A DNA stretch of 64,000 nt, from positions 1 through 64,000 of the forward strand of contig DASXJR010000007.1 of assembly GCA_036497285.1 (NCBI GenBank), given 5' to 3'. The DNA comes from RYN-133 sp036497285 (lineage in GTDB: Bacteria > Actinomycetota > Actinomycetes > Mycobacteriales > Jatrophihabitantaceae). Under the pieces are notes generated by a model, which had not been told where the DNA came from, searched no databases, and worked only from the letters and a program-made list of their open reading frames with translations. The position numbers and the translations under genes are program-made. The first letter of the stretch is position 1. Every line of letters begins with the position of its first letter. Below, in pieces: positions 1 through 7,553 of this stretch.

Positions 1-69
1 CGCGGCCTGCTGTTCTGCCGACTGCTCAGCCGGCTTCTTCTTCGCCACGCCGTTCAGTGTCGTCGTCAT
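1..69 (-). CDS. N-terminal fragment of a probable transposase
   Basis: Twenty-three codons from an ATG at 69 run leftwards off the window. The visible residues (MTTTLNGVAKKKPAEQSAEQ and a further QAA) are Lys- and Gln-rich. They resemble the start of actinobacterial IS256-family transposases, where an AEQQAA-type stretch precedes the first conserved block, but no catalytic residue is visible. The likely inverted repeat just outside supports the idea. It could instead be any protein with a charged N-terminus. Confidence 0.4.
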   Translation of the reverse strand, partial: MTTTLNGVAKKKPAEQSAEQQAA

Positions 70-141
70 CAGACGCCAACCCTTCCCGCCAAGCTCCCGC
101 TCGGCGCGTCAGGCCGGAAACACCGTTAGTCGGACAGTCCC
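1..141 (-). mobile_element. Right end of an insertion sequence, IS256-like, cut by window edge
   Basis: A short reading frame pointing out of the window is followed by a spacer and then a tract at about 114-141 (CCGGAAACACCGTTAG then TCGGACAGTCCC) that looks like a terminal inverted repeat of an IS256-type element. The 3' end of the next gene begins only 8 bases further on. The rest of the element, including the other terminal repeat, lies outside the window. The family assignment is by resemblance only. Confidence 0.45.
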
Positions 142-148
142 ATGCCCG

Positions 149-895
149 TCAGGAGTGCTTCCACGTCACCGTGAAGGCGCCGTTGCTGATGCCGGACGGC
201 TGTGCCTTGACCGTGGTGCCGGATTGCATCGTGATCGGGTCGATCCCCGCGGTGCTGCTGGTAAGCGTGCTGCCGTTGACCTTCGTTCCGCTGAAGCTTG
301 CCGTGCCGAAGTTGGCAAGAGGAAGGACTCCGCCGCTGCTCGAGGGTGCCTCTGCGATCACTTCTGCGGAGGCCAACCGGGCACTCTTGAGCCGTTTGGT
401 GACCGATTCGGTCCAGCCGCGTGATGTGTTTGAGAGGGTGAGGGTGAAGTTGCCTTTGCCGTCCGTGGTGGCTGTCGAGGTGAAGTGATCTCCTGGTGCC
501 ACTTGGTCCGGGTAGTTGGTTGGGAACTTCGGATACATCTCGTACCACGACGAGTACACGGGTGTGGATCCGTTGCAGTCGGCTTCGGTGCCTGTCTGCT
601 CGACGGTGCCGCTCGTGTCGCCGTCGATACCGACCCAGAAGCTCGAATAAGCCGTCCCCGAGCAGCTCACCGCCGGCTCGACCCAGGATGCGGTGACGGA
701 CTTGTAGGTACCCCCGGTGACCGCGTACCCGGACCAGTTGGTGCTGGTGCTGTTGCTGATCTTGTGATTCGGGGCGCCGACGACTGCTCCGGCCGTCCCT
801 TTGGCAACTGCAGCGTCGGCGGCTGCAACAGCGACCACCGACAACGCAGTGACGGTCGCGGCCACGGTGGCCAGGGTGCGATGGATCAGACGCAT
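149..895 (-). CDS. Secreted G1-family glutamic endopeptidase (eqolisin-like)
   Basis: This 248-residue protein has a signal peptide (basic start, hydrophobic residues 8-26, Ala-rich cleavage region near 28) and then a compact beta-rich domain. Motifs match peptidase family G1/A4: NWSGYAV at 53-59, WVEP at 71-74, SFWVGIDG at 85-92, a Gln in VEQTGTE (Q100) and a Glu in AEVIAEAP (E182). Q100 and E182 correspond to the Gln/Glu catalytic pair of scytalidoglutamic peptidase. It probably degrades protein outside the cell, and the fungal prototypes work at acid pH. The gene stands alone and its stop codon lies 8 bases from a putative IS end. The family call is firm; substrate and pH range are unknown. 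Confidence 0.85.
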   Translation of the reverse strand: MRLIHRTLATVAATVTALSVVAVAAADAAVAKGTAGAVVGAPNHKISNSTSTNWSGYAVTGGTYKSVTASWVEPAVSCSGTAYSSFWVGIDGDTSGTVEQTGTEADCNGSTPVYSSWYEMYPKFPTNYPDQVAPGDHFTSTATTDGKGNFTLTLSNTSRGWTESVTKRLKSARLASAEVIAEAPSSSGGVLPLANFGTASFSGTKVNGSTLTSSTAGIDPITMQSGTTVKAQPSGISNGAFTVTWKHS

Positions 896-996
896 GGCAT
901 CTCCTCAACGGGCGACCCGCCCATGATCCGAGCAGGACAAATCGGTCGAATCGTAGGCCGACGATGCTGAATCCGCCAGACTCGCACCCCCTTTGG

Positions 997-1677
997 CTAG
1001 CCCTGCAGTCCTCCGGCAACCAAGTTGACCAGCGTTGCCAAGATCATCGAGCCGAACACGAACGACAACAGCGCATGCCGCAGCGCGACCGATCGGATCC
1101 CGGTGTTCTCGAAGTTGGTGTCCGAGACCTGGTAGGTCATGCCGATCGTGAATGCGAGGTAGGCGAAATCAGCGAATCGTGGCGGACCGCTCTGGTTGAA
1201 GTTGATGCCGCCGACGGTGTCCGAGTAATAGAGCACGGCATACCGGAGCAGGTAGAGGGTGTGGACGAGCGCCCATGAGGCCGCAACGCTCGCGACGGCA
1301 AATGCAGCGAGCAACGCTTGCCGTACCCCGTGCGCTGAGTTCGCGTGGACGAGCAGATACGCGACCGAGATCAGGCTCGCTACGTTCGCGATCAGGATGA
1401 GGATGTCGGTCAAGGTGGGCGAGGGGTCATCACGTGCAGCCATGGCCGCGGTCTGGGTCGCGTCTCGACCTCGAATATTCACAAAGGTGACGACACAAAA
1501 CAGAAGTGCGGCCACGCTCCATCCGATGAGCGGAGCGTAGGTCCACCCAGCAAGCAGACCCGCGGTGATCGCTGCGATCCCGCCGGCGCAGAGCATGATT
1601 ACCAGCGTCAGCCACGCGGTCGTTCCACGCGCCGACGACGTGGCCGGCGCCGGCGGAGTGCTCACGACCGCAGTCAA
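997..1677 (-). CDS. DUF1345 family membrane protein
   Basis: A 226-residue integral membrane protein with about five hydrophobic segments (roughly 20-45, 48-70, 88-108, 118-140, 205-224). It also carries the DUF1345-type stretch ending PRFADFAYLAFTIGMTYQVSD at 166-186, in which the Asp-Phe-x-Tyr and Gly-Met-x-x-Gln-x-Ser-Asp pattern is conserved. The family has no established biochemical role. The gene is monocistronic, with more than 180 bases to the next gene on its 5' side. The membrane topology is clear; the function is unknown. Confidence 0.8.
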   Translation of the reverse strand: MTAVVSTPPAPATSSARGTTAWLTLVIMLCAGGIAAITAGLLAGWTYAPLIGWSVAALLFCVVTFVNIRGRDATQTAAMAARDDPSPTLTDILILIANVASLISVAYLLVHANSAHGVRQALLAAFAVASVAASWALVHTLYLLRYAVLYYSDTVGGINFNQSGPPRFADFAYLAFTIGMTYQVSDTNFENTGIRSVALRHALLSFVFGSMILATLVNLVAGGLQG

Positions 1678-1856
1678 CCAGCCGGCGGATACCCCCGGAC
1701 TTAGCCGCGCCGCAGCCGGTCACTAACCCTGGGACCAGCGCTGGGCGAAGGGCGGCCTGGCTCAGCCGGAGACTCTGGCGTGGATCTCGCTGCCGCTGTG
1801 TTGACGGTCGTGCCGGAGGCCTCCTGGGACAGGGGCCGCTACGGCGGCCGAGGGGA

Positions 1857-2315
1857 CTAGGCCGGCCCGGTGCAGTGATCGCTTGTTTCTCGGTTGGCGG
1901 GGTTATCGAGCCATCGGCCTACAACGAAACTCATGAACTGGGGTTGGGCAACGAAGCCCAACGATCGGTAGAACGCGTCCGCGTCGTCGGTTTGAAGTCC
2001 GATGTGCTGGCCCGGTACCGCGCCGATCAGGTCTCGGACCAACGTGGTGGCGATCCCCCGCCGGCGCATTGAACGCCCGGTCCACACGTCCAACAGATAG
2101 GCGTTGCACACGCCGTCTGAGAGCAGTCGTGCCATACCCACAAGGCGCTCGTCCAGCCACCCGAACACGACGTGCTGGGACTGTTCGAACGACCTGCGCA
2201 GCGCAGCGGCAGAGCGTCCGTTGTCGAAGCCGTCAGATGCCAGGTCACGCTTCGCCTGCGCCCAATCCACGCGGTCAATGCGGTGGTCGACTTCTAGATC
2301 GTCAAGGCTCAACAC
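1857..2315 (-). CDS. GNAT family N-acetyltransferase
   Basis: This 152-residue protein has the GNAT fold order. A beta-strand pair around VVFGWLDERLVGMARLLSDG (49-68) is followed by LLDVWTGRSMRRRGIATTLV, where the R-R-x-G-I-A motif A binds the pyrophosphate of acetyl-CoA. A late LQTDDADAFYRSLGF stretch supplies the usual Asp/Tyr near the acceptor site. The acceptor amine cannot be inferred. It is transcribed alone, and the segment on its 5' side holds a decayed gene. Confidence 0.85.
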   Translation of the reverse strand: MLSLDDLEVDHRIDRVDWAQAKRDLASDGFDNGRSAAALRRSFEQSQHVVFGWLDERLVGMARLLSDGVCNAYLLDVWTGRSMRRRGIATTLVRDLIGAVPGQHIGLQTDDADAFYRSLGFVAQPQFMSFVVGRWLDNPANRETSDHCTGPA

Positions 2316-2357
2316 GGTCCCGATGATCCCTCCTCACCAGGTTGCACGGTGAGTGGG

Positions 2358-2805
2358 TCATCCGGGCACGGGGAATTGGAGCTGGGTGTGCCAGCCGTTT
2401 CCGCCGTCGCTGGTGTGGATGATCCTGTCGACGTTCGTGCGCGTCACATGGGTGCGGTCGTGATGGAAGGTCATCTGCGTGCCGACAGCCCAGCCTTGCC
2501 GGCTGGTGATGAAGTCGGCGGCGTTGACCTCGCCCAGCGGGGTGACGTTGCCGCGGCGGTCGAGCCGTGCGCCGCCGTCCTGGGCGACAGCGAGGGGTGC
2601 TGAGGTGGCGTGGACGGGGCTCCCGCGATGCGAATGGCGTGCCGAATTTCGGGCAGACGGGGCCAGATCCAGGGTCGACCGATTCCACGTTGACCTGTTC
2701 ACGGTCGGGCAGTCGAGATTCATGCTCGTCCGCCGGAACGCCGTCGTGGGTCGTGTTGAATCTGCCGAGCGGGACAGCCCCCGCCACGATTGACACGACG
2801 ATCAC
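2358..2805 (-). pseudogene. Remnant of a BNR/sialidase-like repeat protein
   Basis: One minus-strand frame ends with GWAVGTQMTFHHDRT and then RIIHTSDGGNGWHTQLQF. The S-x-D-G-G-x-x-W box of BNR/Asp-box repeats is clear and sits in its usual place after GWAVG. Upstream the similarity breaks off, and a plausible N-terminus (MIVVSIVAGAVPLGRF, starting at 2805) is in another frame. This suggests a secreted beta-propeller protein broken by at least one frameshift and losing most repeats. Only the last 70 or so codons are recognisable. A short intact protein from an internal start cannot be excluded. Confidence 0.4.
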
Positions 2806-2852
2806 CCGTCGGCGCGCGACCGAAATGTACGGCGTCAGCGTCTGACGACGGG

Positions 2853-3434
2853 TCAGTCGCCGAGTACGGGGTGCATCACGATCAGCACCTCGGTATGTGG
2901 CACCGTCCTGCGCCCCTTCGAGCGCTTGGCTCGGAACCCATCGACCAGTTCATCGATCGACGTACGCAGCTCGTCCACCTCGTCCTGGGTAAGACGCAAC
3001 CGCGCCTTTGCGATCATGACGCGCTCAGGGTCGGCGGTTTCGCTGCCGAGGTAGCCGACGAGGGCGTCACGCACCTCGTCGAGCATGTATGAGACGTTGG
3101 CGAGCGACGCGTCACGCGTGTCGGGCGACCTGTAGAGCGCGTCGTCGAACTCCAGACCGCGCTGCCCGGAGGCGTAGCGGTGCTCGACTATGCCTGATAC
3201 GAGCCGCGTCTCGACGTCGCGAATCAGTTCGACTTGCTCCAGCAGGTTGATGTGGTGGTACAGCTTCGTCACCGACTGCCCGAGCTCGGCGGCGATCTCC
3301 TTGACCGTCCAGCTGCGCTCGTGGTCGCGCATGAGCAGGGTGAGCACGCGTAGCCGGAGCGGGTCGGCCAACGCCTTGATCGCCTCGGCGCTGTCGATCT
3401 TGCGAACGCGGAGCGGCATCTTGGGTGCGGTCAT
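2853..3434 (-). CDS. ArsR-type winged-helix transcriptional regulator
   Basis: A 193-residue regulator. Residues 14-95 form a winged helix: ALADPLRLRVLTLLMRD, then VKEIAAELGQSVTKLYHHIN as the recognition-helix region, then a wing ending HRYAS. The C-terminal part is alpha-helical with acidic and basic heptads and may dimerise. There is no Cys pair for metal sensing, so this is a non-metal ArsR relative of the kind that controls a neighbouring gene. The start ATG overlaps the stop of the upstream small gene by ATGA, so the two form a bicistronic unit. Tandem repeats before that unit are the likely binding sites. Confidence 0.85.
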   Translation of the reverse strand: MTAPKMPLRVRKIDSAEAIKALADPLRLRVLTLLMRDHERSWTVKEIAAELGQSVTKLYHHINLLEQVELIRDVETRLVSGIVEHRYASGQRGLEFDDALYRSPDTRDASLANVSYMLDEVRDALVGYLGSETADPERVMIAKARLRLTQDEVDELRTSIDELVDGFRAKRSKGRRTVPHTEVLIVMHPVLGD

Positions 3435-3619
3435 CTGTGCGCTACCGACGAGCCGACAGGACTGGCCAGCCGCTCACCCCATCGCACCAGGGCACGACCG
3501 AGTGCCTCGCGCAGCCGCGAAAAGTGGTGGGGCTTCGGCGGCAATGATCGGCGCACGGACGCATCCTCATACAGTTCCTGCAGCCGTTGACAGGCGAGGG
3601 TGTTGTAGTCATGCCACAT
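3431..3619 (-). CDS. Small conserved-type protein, translationally coupled to the ArsR regulator
   Basis: This 62-residue product (MWHDYNTLACQRLQELYEDA...) is largely helical, with Arg/Leu-rich segments and no Cys pair, signal or membrane segment. Many actinobacteria encode similar short peptides with the LARQRIxELxxEA pattern ahead of regulators, but I know of no function. The stop codon overlaps the regulator start by ATGA. I chose the ATG at 3619 because it lies just after the repeats that probably form the promoter-operator. A longer frame from 3664 would run through those repeats. Confidence 0.6.
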   Translation of the reverse strand: MWHDYNTLACQRLQELYEDASVRRSLPPKPHHFSRLREALGRALVRWGERLASPVGSSVAHR

Positions 3620-3631
3620 GTCACACCATCC

Positions 3632-3683
3632 TTCACTCGTTCCTGAAGCTTCAGCAGTCACCAATCATTCACTTTTTCCTGAA
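3632..3683 (-). promoter_or_regulatory. Two 16-bp direct repeats upstream of the small gene/ArsR pair
   Basis: TTCACTCGTTCCTGAA at 3632-3647 and TTCACTTTTTCCTGAA at 3668-3683 differ at only two positions and start 36 bases apart. Each has TTCA/TGAA ends, as expected for a dimeric winged-helix regulator. They lie 12-65 bases upstream of the bicistron start in a locally AT-richer patch. They are probably operators for autoregulation, and this is inferred from position and repetition. Confidence 0.55.
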
Positions 3684-3925
3684 CGATAGCGTAACCATGA
3701 ATGCCAGGGACGGCAAGGATGCACGCTGTACGCGCGGTTGGGTCGCCGAGCCAGGAATGTTGCGCCGGAGCCGCACACCTCCCGGGTGCCACGGTGGTCT
3801 ACGCAACGCACAAGTAGCGGTAGTCGCACCGCTGGGCACAGGCAAGCGTGCGAGCGGATGGAAAGCGTCGCAACTGCCTTCTACCCTTGATGCTTTAGCC
3901 GGCGACGCAAACCACGGGGGGACGC
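3684..3925. other. Intergenic region between divergent units
   Basis: These 242 bases separate the ArsR unit from the GYD-domain gene. No coding frame is supported. A GGGGGG tract just before the ATG at 3926 serves as the ribosome binding site. The first bases hold the promoter side of the tandem repeats, and nothing else is recognised. Confidence 0.5.
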
Positions 3926-4246
3926 ATGGCTAAGTACCTGGCGATCATCACGTACACCGCCGAGGGCCTCAAGGGCTTGATGGCGAAAGGCGGCACGGCC
4001 CGGGTTGAGGCCTCGCGTGAACTCGTGGCCAGTGCCGGCGGTTCGCTGGAGAGCTTCTATTTCGCCCTCGGCACCGATGACGCGTATATCGTGTGCGACC
4101 TGCCGGACAACGTAGCTGCGGCGGCCACGGCGATGTCGGCTGCGGCCTCCGGCATGGTGGTCAACCGCATGGTGGCCCTGTTGACGGCAGAGGAGGTCGA
4201 CCGGGCGGCCGCGGTCACGCTGACCTATCAGGCGCCAGGCTCCTGA
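3926..4246 (+). CDS. GYD domain protein
   Basis: This 106-residue protein matches the GYD family, a small ferredoxin-like (Dabb-related) fold. It opens with KYLAIITYTAEGLKGLM, has the charged helix RVEASRELVASAGGSLE and the strand FYFALGTDDAYIVCDLPD, and ends in a region where the family carries Arg/Leu-rich strands. The GYD name motif itself is here GTDD at 51-54. No enzymatic activity is established for the family. A G-rich ribosome binding site lies directly upstream and the gene is monocistronic. Confidence 0.8.
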   Translation: MAKYLAIITYTAEGLKGLMAKGGTARVEASRELVASAGGSLESFYFALGTDDAYIVCDLPDNVAAAATAMSAAASGMVVNRMVALLTAEEVDRAAAVTLTYQAPGS

Positions 4247-4302
4247 GCTTCGAACCGGCTTCGACGAATATGTGCGTATCGCCTTCGTCCACCGGTCCGC
4301 GC

Positions 4303-4599
4303 TCACTCGCCGGCGTTGTCGACCAACTCCAGAACCTCGACAAACTCGATGGTCGGTTCCGCTCCATACAGTTCTCTCACGCGGTCGCGCAGATCGTCGG
4401 TGAAGAACGCTCGAGCCGCGGTCTCAGATCGCCACAGATAGAAATTGGTTGCCCGACCGGCGGAGTGGTCGTAGGTGAATGCCTTCGAGTGAAGGCCCGG
4501 CATCCCCTCGAACATACTGCGGGCTTCGGCGGCAACCTTCGCGGCGCGCTCTCGATCTGGTCCGGCGTCTTCGGGAAATCTGACAATTACACCAAACAT
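4303..4599 (-). CDS. Antibiotic-biosynthesis-monooxygenase-like (ABM/dimeric alpha-beta barrel) protein
   Basis: A 98-residue protein starting MFGVIVRF. It has a beta-alpha-beta pattern: helix GPDRERAAKVAAEARSMFEG, strand GLHSKAFTYD, strand ATNFYLWRSETAARAFF and helix DLRDRVRELYGAEP. This is the layout of the dimeric alpha-beta barrel superfamily, which includes ABM monooxygenases and muconolactone isomerases. The LWRSETAARAFFTDDL segment is typical of actinobacterial monooxygenase-like proteins without a cofactor. I chose the Met at 4599 over 4614 because the fold begins there. The substrate is unknown. Confidence 0.6.
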   Translation of the reverse strand: MFGVIVRFPEDAGPDRERAAKVAAEARSMFEGMPGLHSKAFTYDHSAGRATNFYLWRSETAARAFFTDDLRDRVRELYGAEPTIEFVEVLELVDNAGE

Positions 4600-4812
4600 G
4601 GTCGCACCCCGCATCCAAACTGACGCCTTGTGCGGACGTTAGCAGCGGCCTTTCGCGTTCACACCACCTTCGGATGGGTCTGGCGCACAAGCGCAATCGG
4701 AGGCTGGCAAACCGGCGGCGGCGCGCCGGGTATTCGTGGCTCGTGCTTAGCTGCCCTCGCCGACGGGTATCCGAGTACGTGCACGAGGTAACCGCAGCAA
4801 AGGTTCACGCGT

Positions 4813-4998
4813 ATGTGCCAGCATCGTCCTTCCTGCCCGCCGGCGAACGCTCCGGATCGCTGCGCGGCACGCGTTGTCGTCGAGCACCCTGAGCAAGGCT
4901 GGAGCCTGCTCTGCAACCACGTCGTCGTCTTCGATGACGGCGGACTGCTGCTACCTGACGGACACGCCGTCCCCGCTGCCTCGCGCCTCGCCGCCTAA
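4813..4998 (+). CDS. DUF5999 family small protein
   Basis: A 61-residue protein matching the actinobacterial DUF5999 family almost end to end. It opens MCQHRPSCPPANAPDR, with Cys2, His4 and Cys8 as a potential metal-binding cluster. It continues AARVVVEHPEQGWSLLCN with a further Cys and ends VVFDDGGLLLPDG. The family is small, conserved in Streptomyces and relatives, and uncharacterised; the Cys/His arrangement suggests a metal site. It stands alone between the ABM-like and LigD-like genes, with AAAGG a few bases before the start. Confidence 0.85.
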   Translation: MCQHRPSCPPANAPDRCAARVVVEHPEQGWSLLCNHVVVFDDGGLLLPDGHAVPAASRLAA

Positions 4999-5175
4999 GC
5001 CCGCATGCACCGCGAGGTCTGATGCTCACGCGTAGTTGACTGGCACATGAGGTGCCGCTGCGCGGGCATCGTGCGTCAATCGACCGTGGTGGTACGTGGC
5101 TGGCAAGCAATGCCGACGCGTCGCCGGCGGCGTGGGCAAACCCGCCCGTTCCGGCCCCCGGCGTTTACTTGGGAC

Positions 5176-6777
5176 ATGCCCGACCGGCTCTCGCCGTACC
5201 GCGCCAAGCGCGATTTTGCGCGCACGGCCGAGCCGGAAGGTGCCGCCGCGGGCGACGGTGGTCCGCACGACCGCCGCTTCGTTGTCCAGCGGCACCGCGC
5301 GCGTCGGCTGCACTACGACTTCCGGCTCGAGATCGGCGGCGTGCTTGTCAGCTGGGCTGTGCCCAAGGGGCCGACCCTCGACCCGGGCGTACGCCGCGGT
5401 GCATTCCATGTCGAAGACCATCCGATCGAGTACTTCGACTTCGAGGGGGTGATCCCGGCCGGCGAATACGGCGGCGGCGACGTGATCGTGTGGGACGCCG
5501 GCACCTGGGCACCGGTGAAGCCGGACGAGATCGCCGACCCGGACCGAGCGATCCGCCGCGGCGAACTCCACCTCGAGATGCACGGCGAGAAGCTGCGCGG
5601 CGAGTTCGTTCTCGTGCGTACCGACACCGACTCCGACGGCAAGGAGAGCTGGCTGCTGCTGCACAAGCACGACGAGGCCGCGGTCGCCGGCTGGGATCCC
5701 GAGGCTCATCCGCACTCGGTGCTGACGGGCCGTACCAACGACGAGGTGAAGGCCGACCCCGACCGGCTGTGGCGCTCGGACCTACCCGCGGCGCACGCCT
5801 CCATTCCGCTTCGTGCGAGCGCGGTCGCGCCGGCCGGTGCGGACGCGTTGGACGAGCTGGACGCACTCGGCGGCTCGGGCAGGTGGCACGTGTTCGGCCG
5901 CGAGATCCGCGTGACCAACCTGGACAAGGTCCTGTTCACAGCACGGCGCGGCGACAAGCCGGTCACCAAACGCGACCTGATCCGCTACTCGGCGCAAATC
6001 GCTCCCGTCATCCAGCCCTACCTGAGCCGGCGCGCGCTCAACCTGCACCGCTACCCGGGCGGCATCGAGACGAAGGGCTTCTGGCACAAGGAGCTGCCGT
6101 CACACGCTCCGGACTGGGTGCCGCGATGGAACAACCCCGACGCGGGGGACGATGAAGCCCGCACCTATCTCGTGGTGGACGAACCGGCAGCACTCATCTG
6201 GGCGGCCAACTTCGGGGCGCTCGAGTGGCATGCCTGGACCTCACGGATCGACGCTCCGCACAAGCCGACGTACGCGTTGATCGATCTCGACCCAGGCGGC
6301 GCGACGAGCTGGGACGACCTGCTCGCGCTCGCTCGCCTGCACCGCACCGCGCTGGAGCATCTCGGCGTGCGATCCCGGCCGAAGGTGACCGGACGGCGCG
6401 GCCTCCAGATCTGGATCCCGGTCGATCCCGGACCGTCGTTCGAGGACACGCGGGCCTGGGTCGAACAGCTCTCCAAAGCGGTCGGAGCAGTGGTACCCGA
6501 ATTGGTCAGCTGGAAGTGGCAGGTGGACGACCGCGCCGGTCTGGCCCGGCTGGACTACACCCAGAACGCGATCAACAAGACCCTGGTGGCGCCGTACAGC
6601 CCGCGCGCTACGGCCGGCGCGCCGGTGTCTGCACCGATCGACTGGGACGAACTCGACGACCCCGGGATTCGCCCGGACGGCTTCACCATTCGCACCATCG
6701 GTGCCCGTATCGCCGAACGCGGCGACCTGTTCGACAGCGTGCTGCGCGGCGGGCAGCGGTTACCGCCATTCAGCTGA
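5176..6777 (+). CDS. LigD-like 3'-phosphoesterase/polymerase without ligase domain
   Basis: A 533-residue protein. Residues 30-150 are a LigD phosphoesterase domain with its three key residues (H40 in VQRH, D48 in LHYDFR, H82 in VEDHP) and the GVIPAGEYGGG loop. Residues 235-525 are a LigD polymerase (primase-like) domain with metal-binding D370 and D372 in IDLDPGG and a later LDYTQN carrying the third Asp. No ATP-dependent ligase domain is present, so the ligase must be encoded elsewhere. These domains tidy 3' ends and fill gaps during non-homologous end joining with Ku, which is not in this window. I chose the ATG at 5176 because similarity begins there. The stop codon sits in a hairpin shared with the convergent gene. 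Confidence 0.88.
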   Translation: MPDRLSPYRAKRDFARTAEPEGAAAGDGGPHDRRFVVQRHRARRLHYDFRLEIGGVLVSWAVPKGPTLDPGVRRGAFHVEDHPIEYFDFEGVIPAGEYGGGDVIVWDAGTWAPVKPDEIADPDRAIRRGELHLEMHGEKLRGEFVLVRTDTDSDGKESWLLLHKHDEAAVAGWDPEAHPHSVLTGRTNDEVKADPDRLWRSDLPAAHASIPLRASAVAPAGADALDELDALGGSGRWHVFGREIRVTNLDKVLFTARRGDKPVTKRDLIRYSAQIAPVIQPYLSRRALNLHRYPGGIETKGFWHKELPSHAPDWVPRWNNPDAGDDEARTYLVVDEPAALIWAANFGALEWHAWTSRIDAPHKPTYALIDLDPGGATSWDDLLALARLHRTALEHLGVRSRPKVTGRRGLQIWIPVDPGPSFEDTRAWVEQLSKAVGAVVPELVSWKWQVDDRAGLARLDYTQNAINKTLVAPYSPRATAGAPVSAPIDWDELDDPGIRPDGFTIRTIGARIAERGDLFDSVLRGGQRLPPFS

Positions 6778-6793
6778 CTGACGCCAGTCGGCT
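6772..6793. terminator. Bidirectional hairpin between convergent genes
   Basis: AGCTGACTG (6772-6780) pairs with CAGTCGGCT (6785-6793) across a four-base loop, giving a 9-bp stem with one G-U pair. It contains the stop codon of the LigD-like gene and touches the stop of the opposing small gene. There is no T tract, which is usual for actinobacterial terminators. Confidence 0.5.
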
Positions 6794-7019
6794 AGAGAGC
6801 GTGGAGCCGCTTCATCAAGTCGATGCTCGGGAACTCGTCGGATTCAAGCTTGTCGAGCAAGATTTCCGCGTACTCGACCAGCTGCTCGTCGCCGATGCCG
6901 ACCTCCACAGCATCCATCATCGTGGCGCTCGGATAGTGGTCCCGGCGGATCTTCTCCATCAACACGTTGCGCAGCGCGTCTTTGATCTCGCTGCGCACAT
7001 CAACAGGCCCGGATTGCAT
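6792..7019 (-). CDS. Small acidic protein of unknown function
   Basis: This 75-residue product (MQSGPVDVRSEIKDALRNVL...) is mostly helical and rich in Asp and Glu, ending EFPSIDLMKRLHAL. It has no Cys, membrane segment or known motif. The Met at 7019 gives a compact domain; a longer frame to 7157 adds an Arg/Trp-rich stretch without protein character. I do not recognise the family. It stands alone and converges on the LigD-like gene. Confidence 0.55.
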   Translation of the reverse strand: MQSGPVDVRSEIKDALRNVLMEKIRRDHYPSATMMDAVEVGIGDEQLVEYAEILLDKLESDEFPSIDLMKRLHAL

Positions 7020-7149
7020 CCTGGACAATCGACACCTCCAATGGCTCAGCCAACGACCTACCCATCGACGGTCGTTCTCGCACGCCGATGCCGGGAATCG
7101 GCGATCACGCGACGGCGTTGGGATATCCGAAGCCGTATTGGAGGCATGA

Positions 7150-7539
7150 ATGAGCACTCAGACGCTCACTGAGCAGGACTTCGGACAGGTCGTGTCGCGT
7201 GAGGGCATCACATTGGTCGACTGGTGGGCGTCGTGGTGCGGCCCCTGCCGGATGTTCGGCCCGATCTACGACAACGCCAGCGACACGCACAGCGACATCG
7301 TGTTCGGCAAGGTCGACACCGAGGCTCAACCCGATCTGGCCGGCGCAGCACAGATCATGTCGATCCCGACGCTGATGGCTTTCCGTGACGGAATCCTCGT
7401 CTTCTCCCAGCCGGGAGCTTTGCCCGCCGAGGCCCTCGAGCAGGTCATTCAGGCGGTACGCGACCTGGACATGGACGAGGTCCGGCGCGCCGTAGCCGCA
7501 CAAGCGGACGCGGCGCAGACCGACGCAGCACAGAGCTGA
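7150..7539 (+). CDS. Thioredoxin
   Basis: A 129-residue thioredoxin fold with the active site WWASWCGPCRM at 26-36 and the cis-Pro loop MSIPTLMAF at 75-83. The EGITLVDWWASWCGPC region is typical of actinobacterial Trx. After the fold ends at about residue 105 there is an Ala/Gln/Asp-rich tail (VAAQADAAQTDAAQS) of low complexity, which is longer than in E. coli TrxA. It should reduce disulfides in the cytosol with thioredoxin reductase, which is not in this window. It is monocistronic, with a hairpin at its stop codon. Confidence 0.93.
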   Translation: MSTQTLTEQDFGQVVSREGITLVDWWASWCGPCRMFGPIYDNASDTHSDIVFGKVDTEAQPDLAGAAQIMSIPTLMAFRDGILVFSQPGALPAEALEQVIQAVRDLDMDEVRRAVAAQADAAQTDAAQS

Positions 7540-7553
7540 CGCACGGTTCAGCT
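7534..7553. terminator. Hairpin between the convergent thioredoxin and ABC permease genes
   Basis: AGCTGA (7534-7539, containing the thioredoxin stop) pairs with TCAGCT (7548-7553, containing the permease stop) across an 8-base loop. Each gene ends inside one arm, so the hairpin could stop transcription from both sides. Confidence 0.4.

Noticed and set aside
2349..2603. A plus-strand 84-codon frame.
   Set aside because: It is antisense to the BNR remnant, whose Asp-box motif is a stronger sign of coding.
3790..3925. A GEMM-like (c-di-GMP) riboswitch before the GYD gene, suggested by ACAGGCAA and GCGACGCAAACC.
   Set aside because: The tetraloop-receptor pairing and the conserved GGGACGCAAAGCC core are not present, and the two resembling pieces are in the wrong order and spacing.
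5047..5175. An N-terminal extension of the LigD-like protein.
   Set aside because: The extra 43 residues are Arg-rich and unlike the family. Similarity begins at the ATG at 5176.
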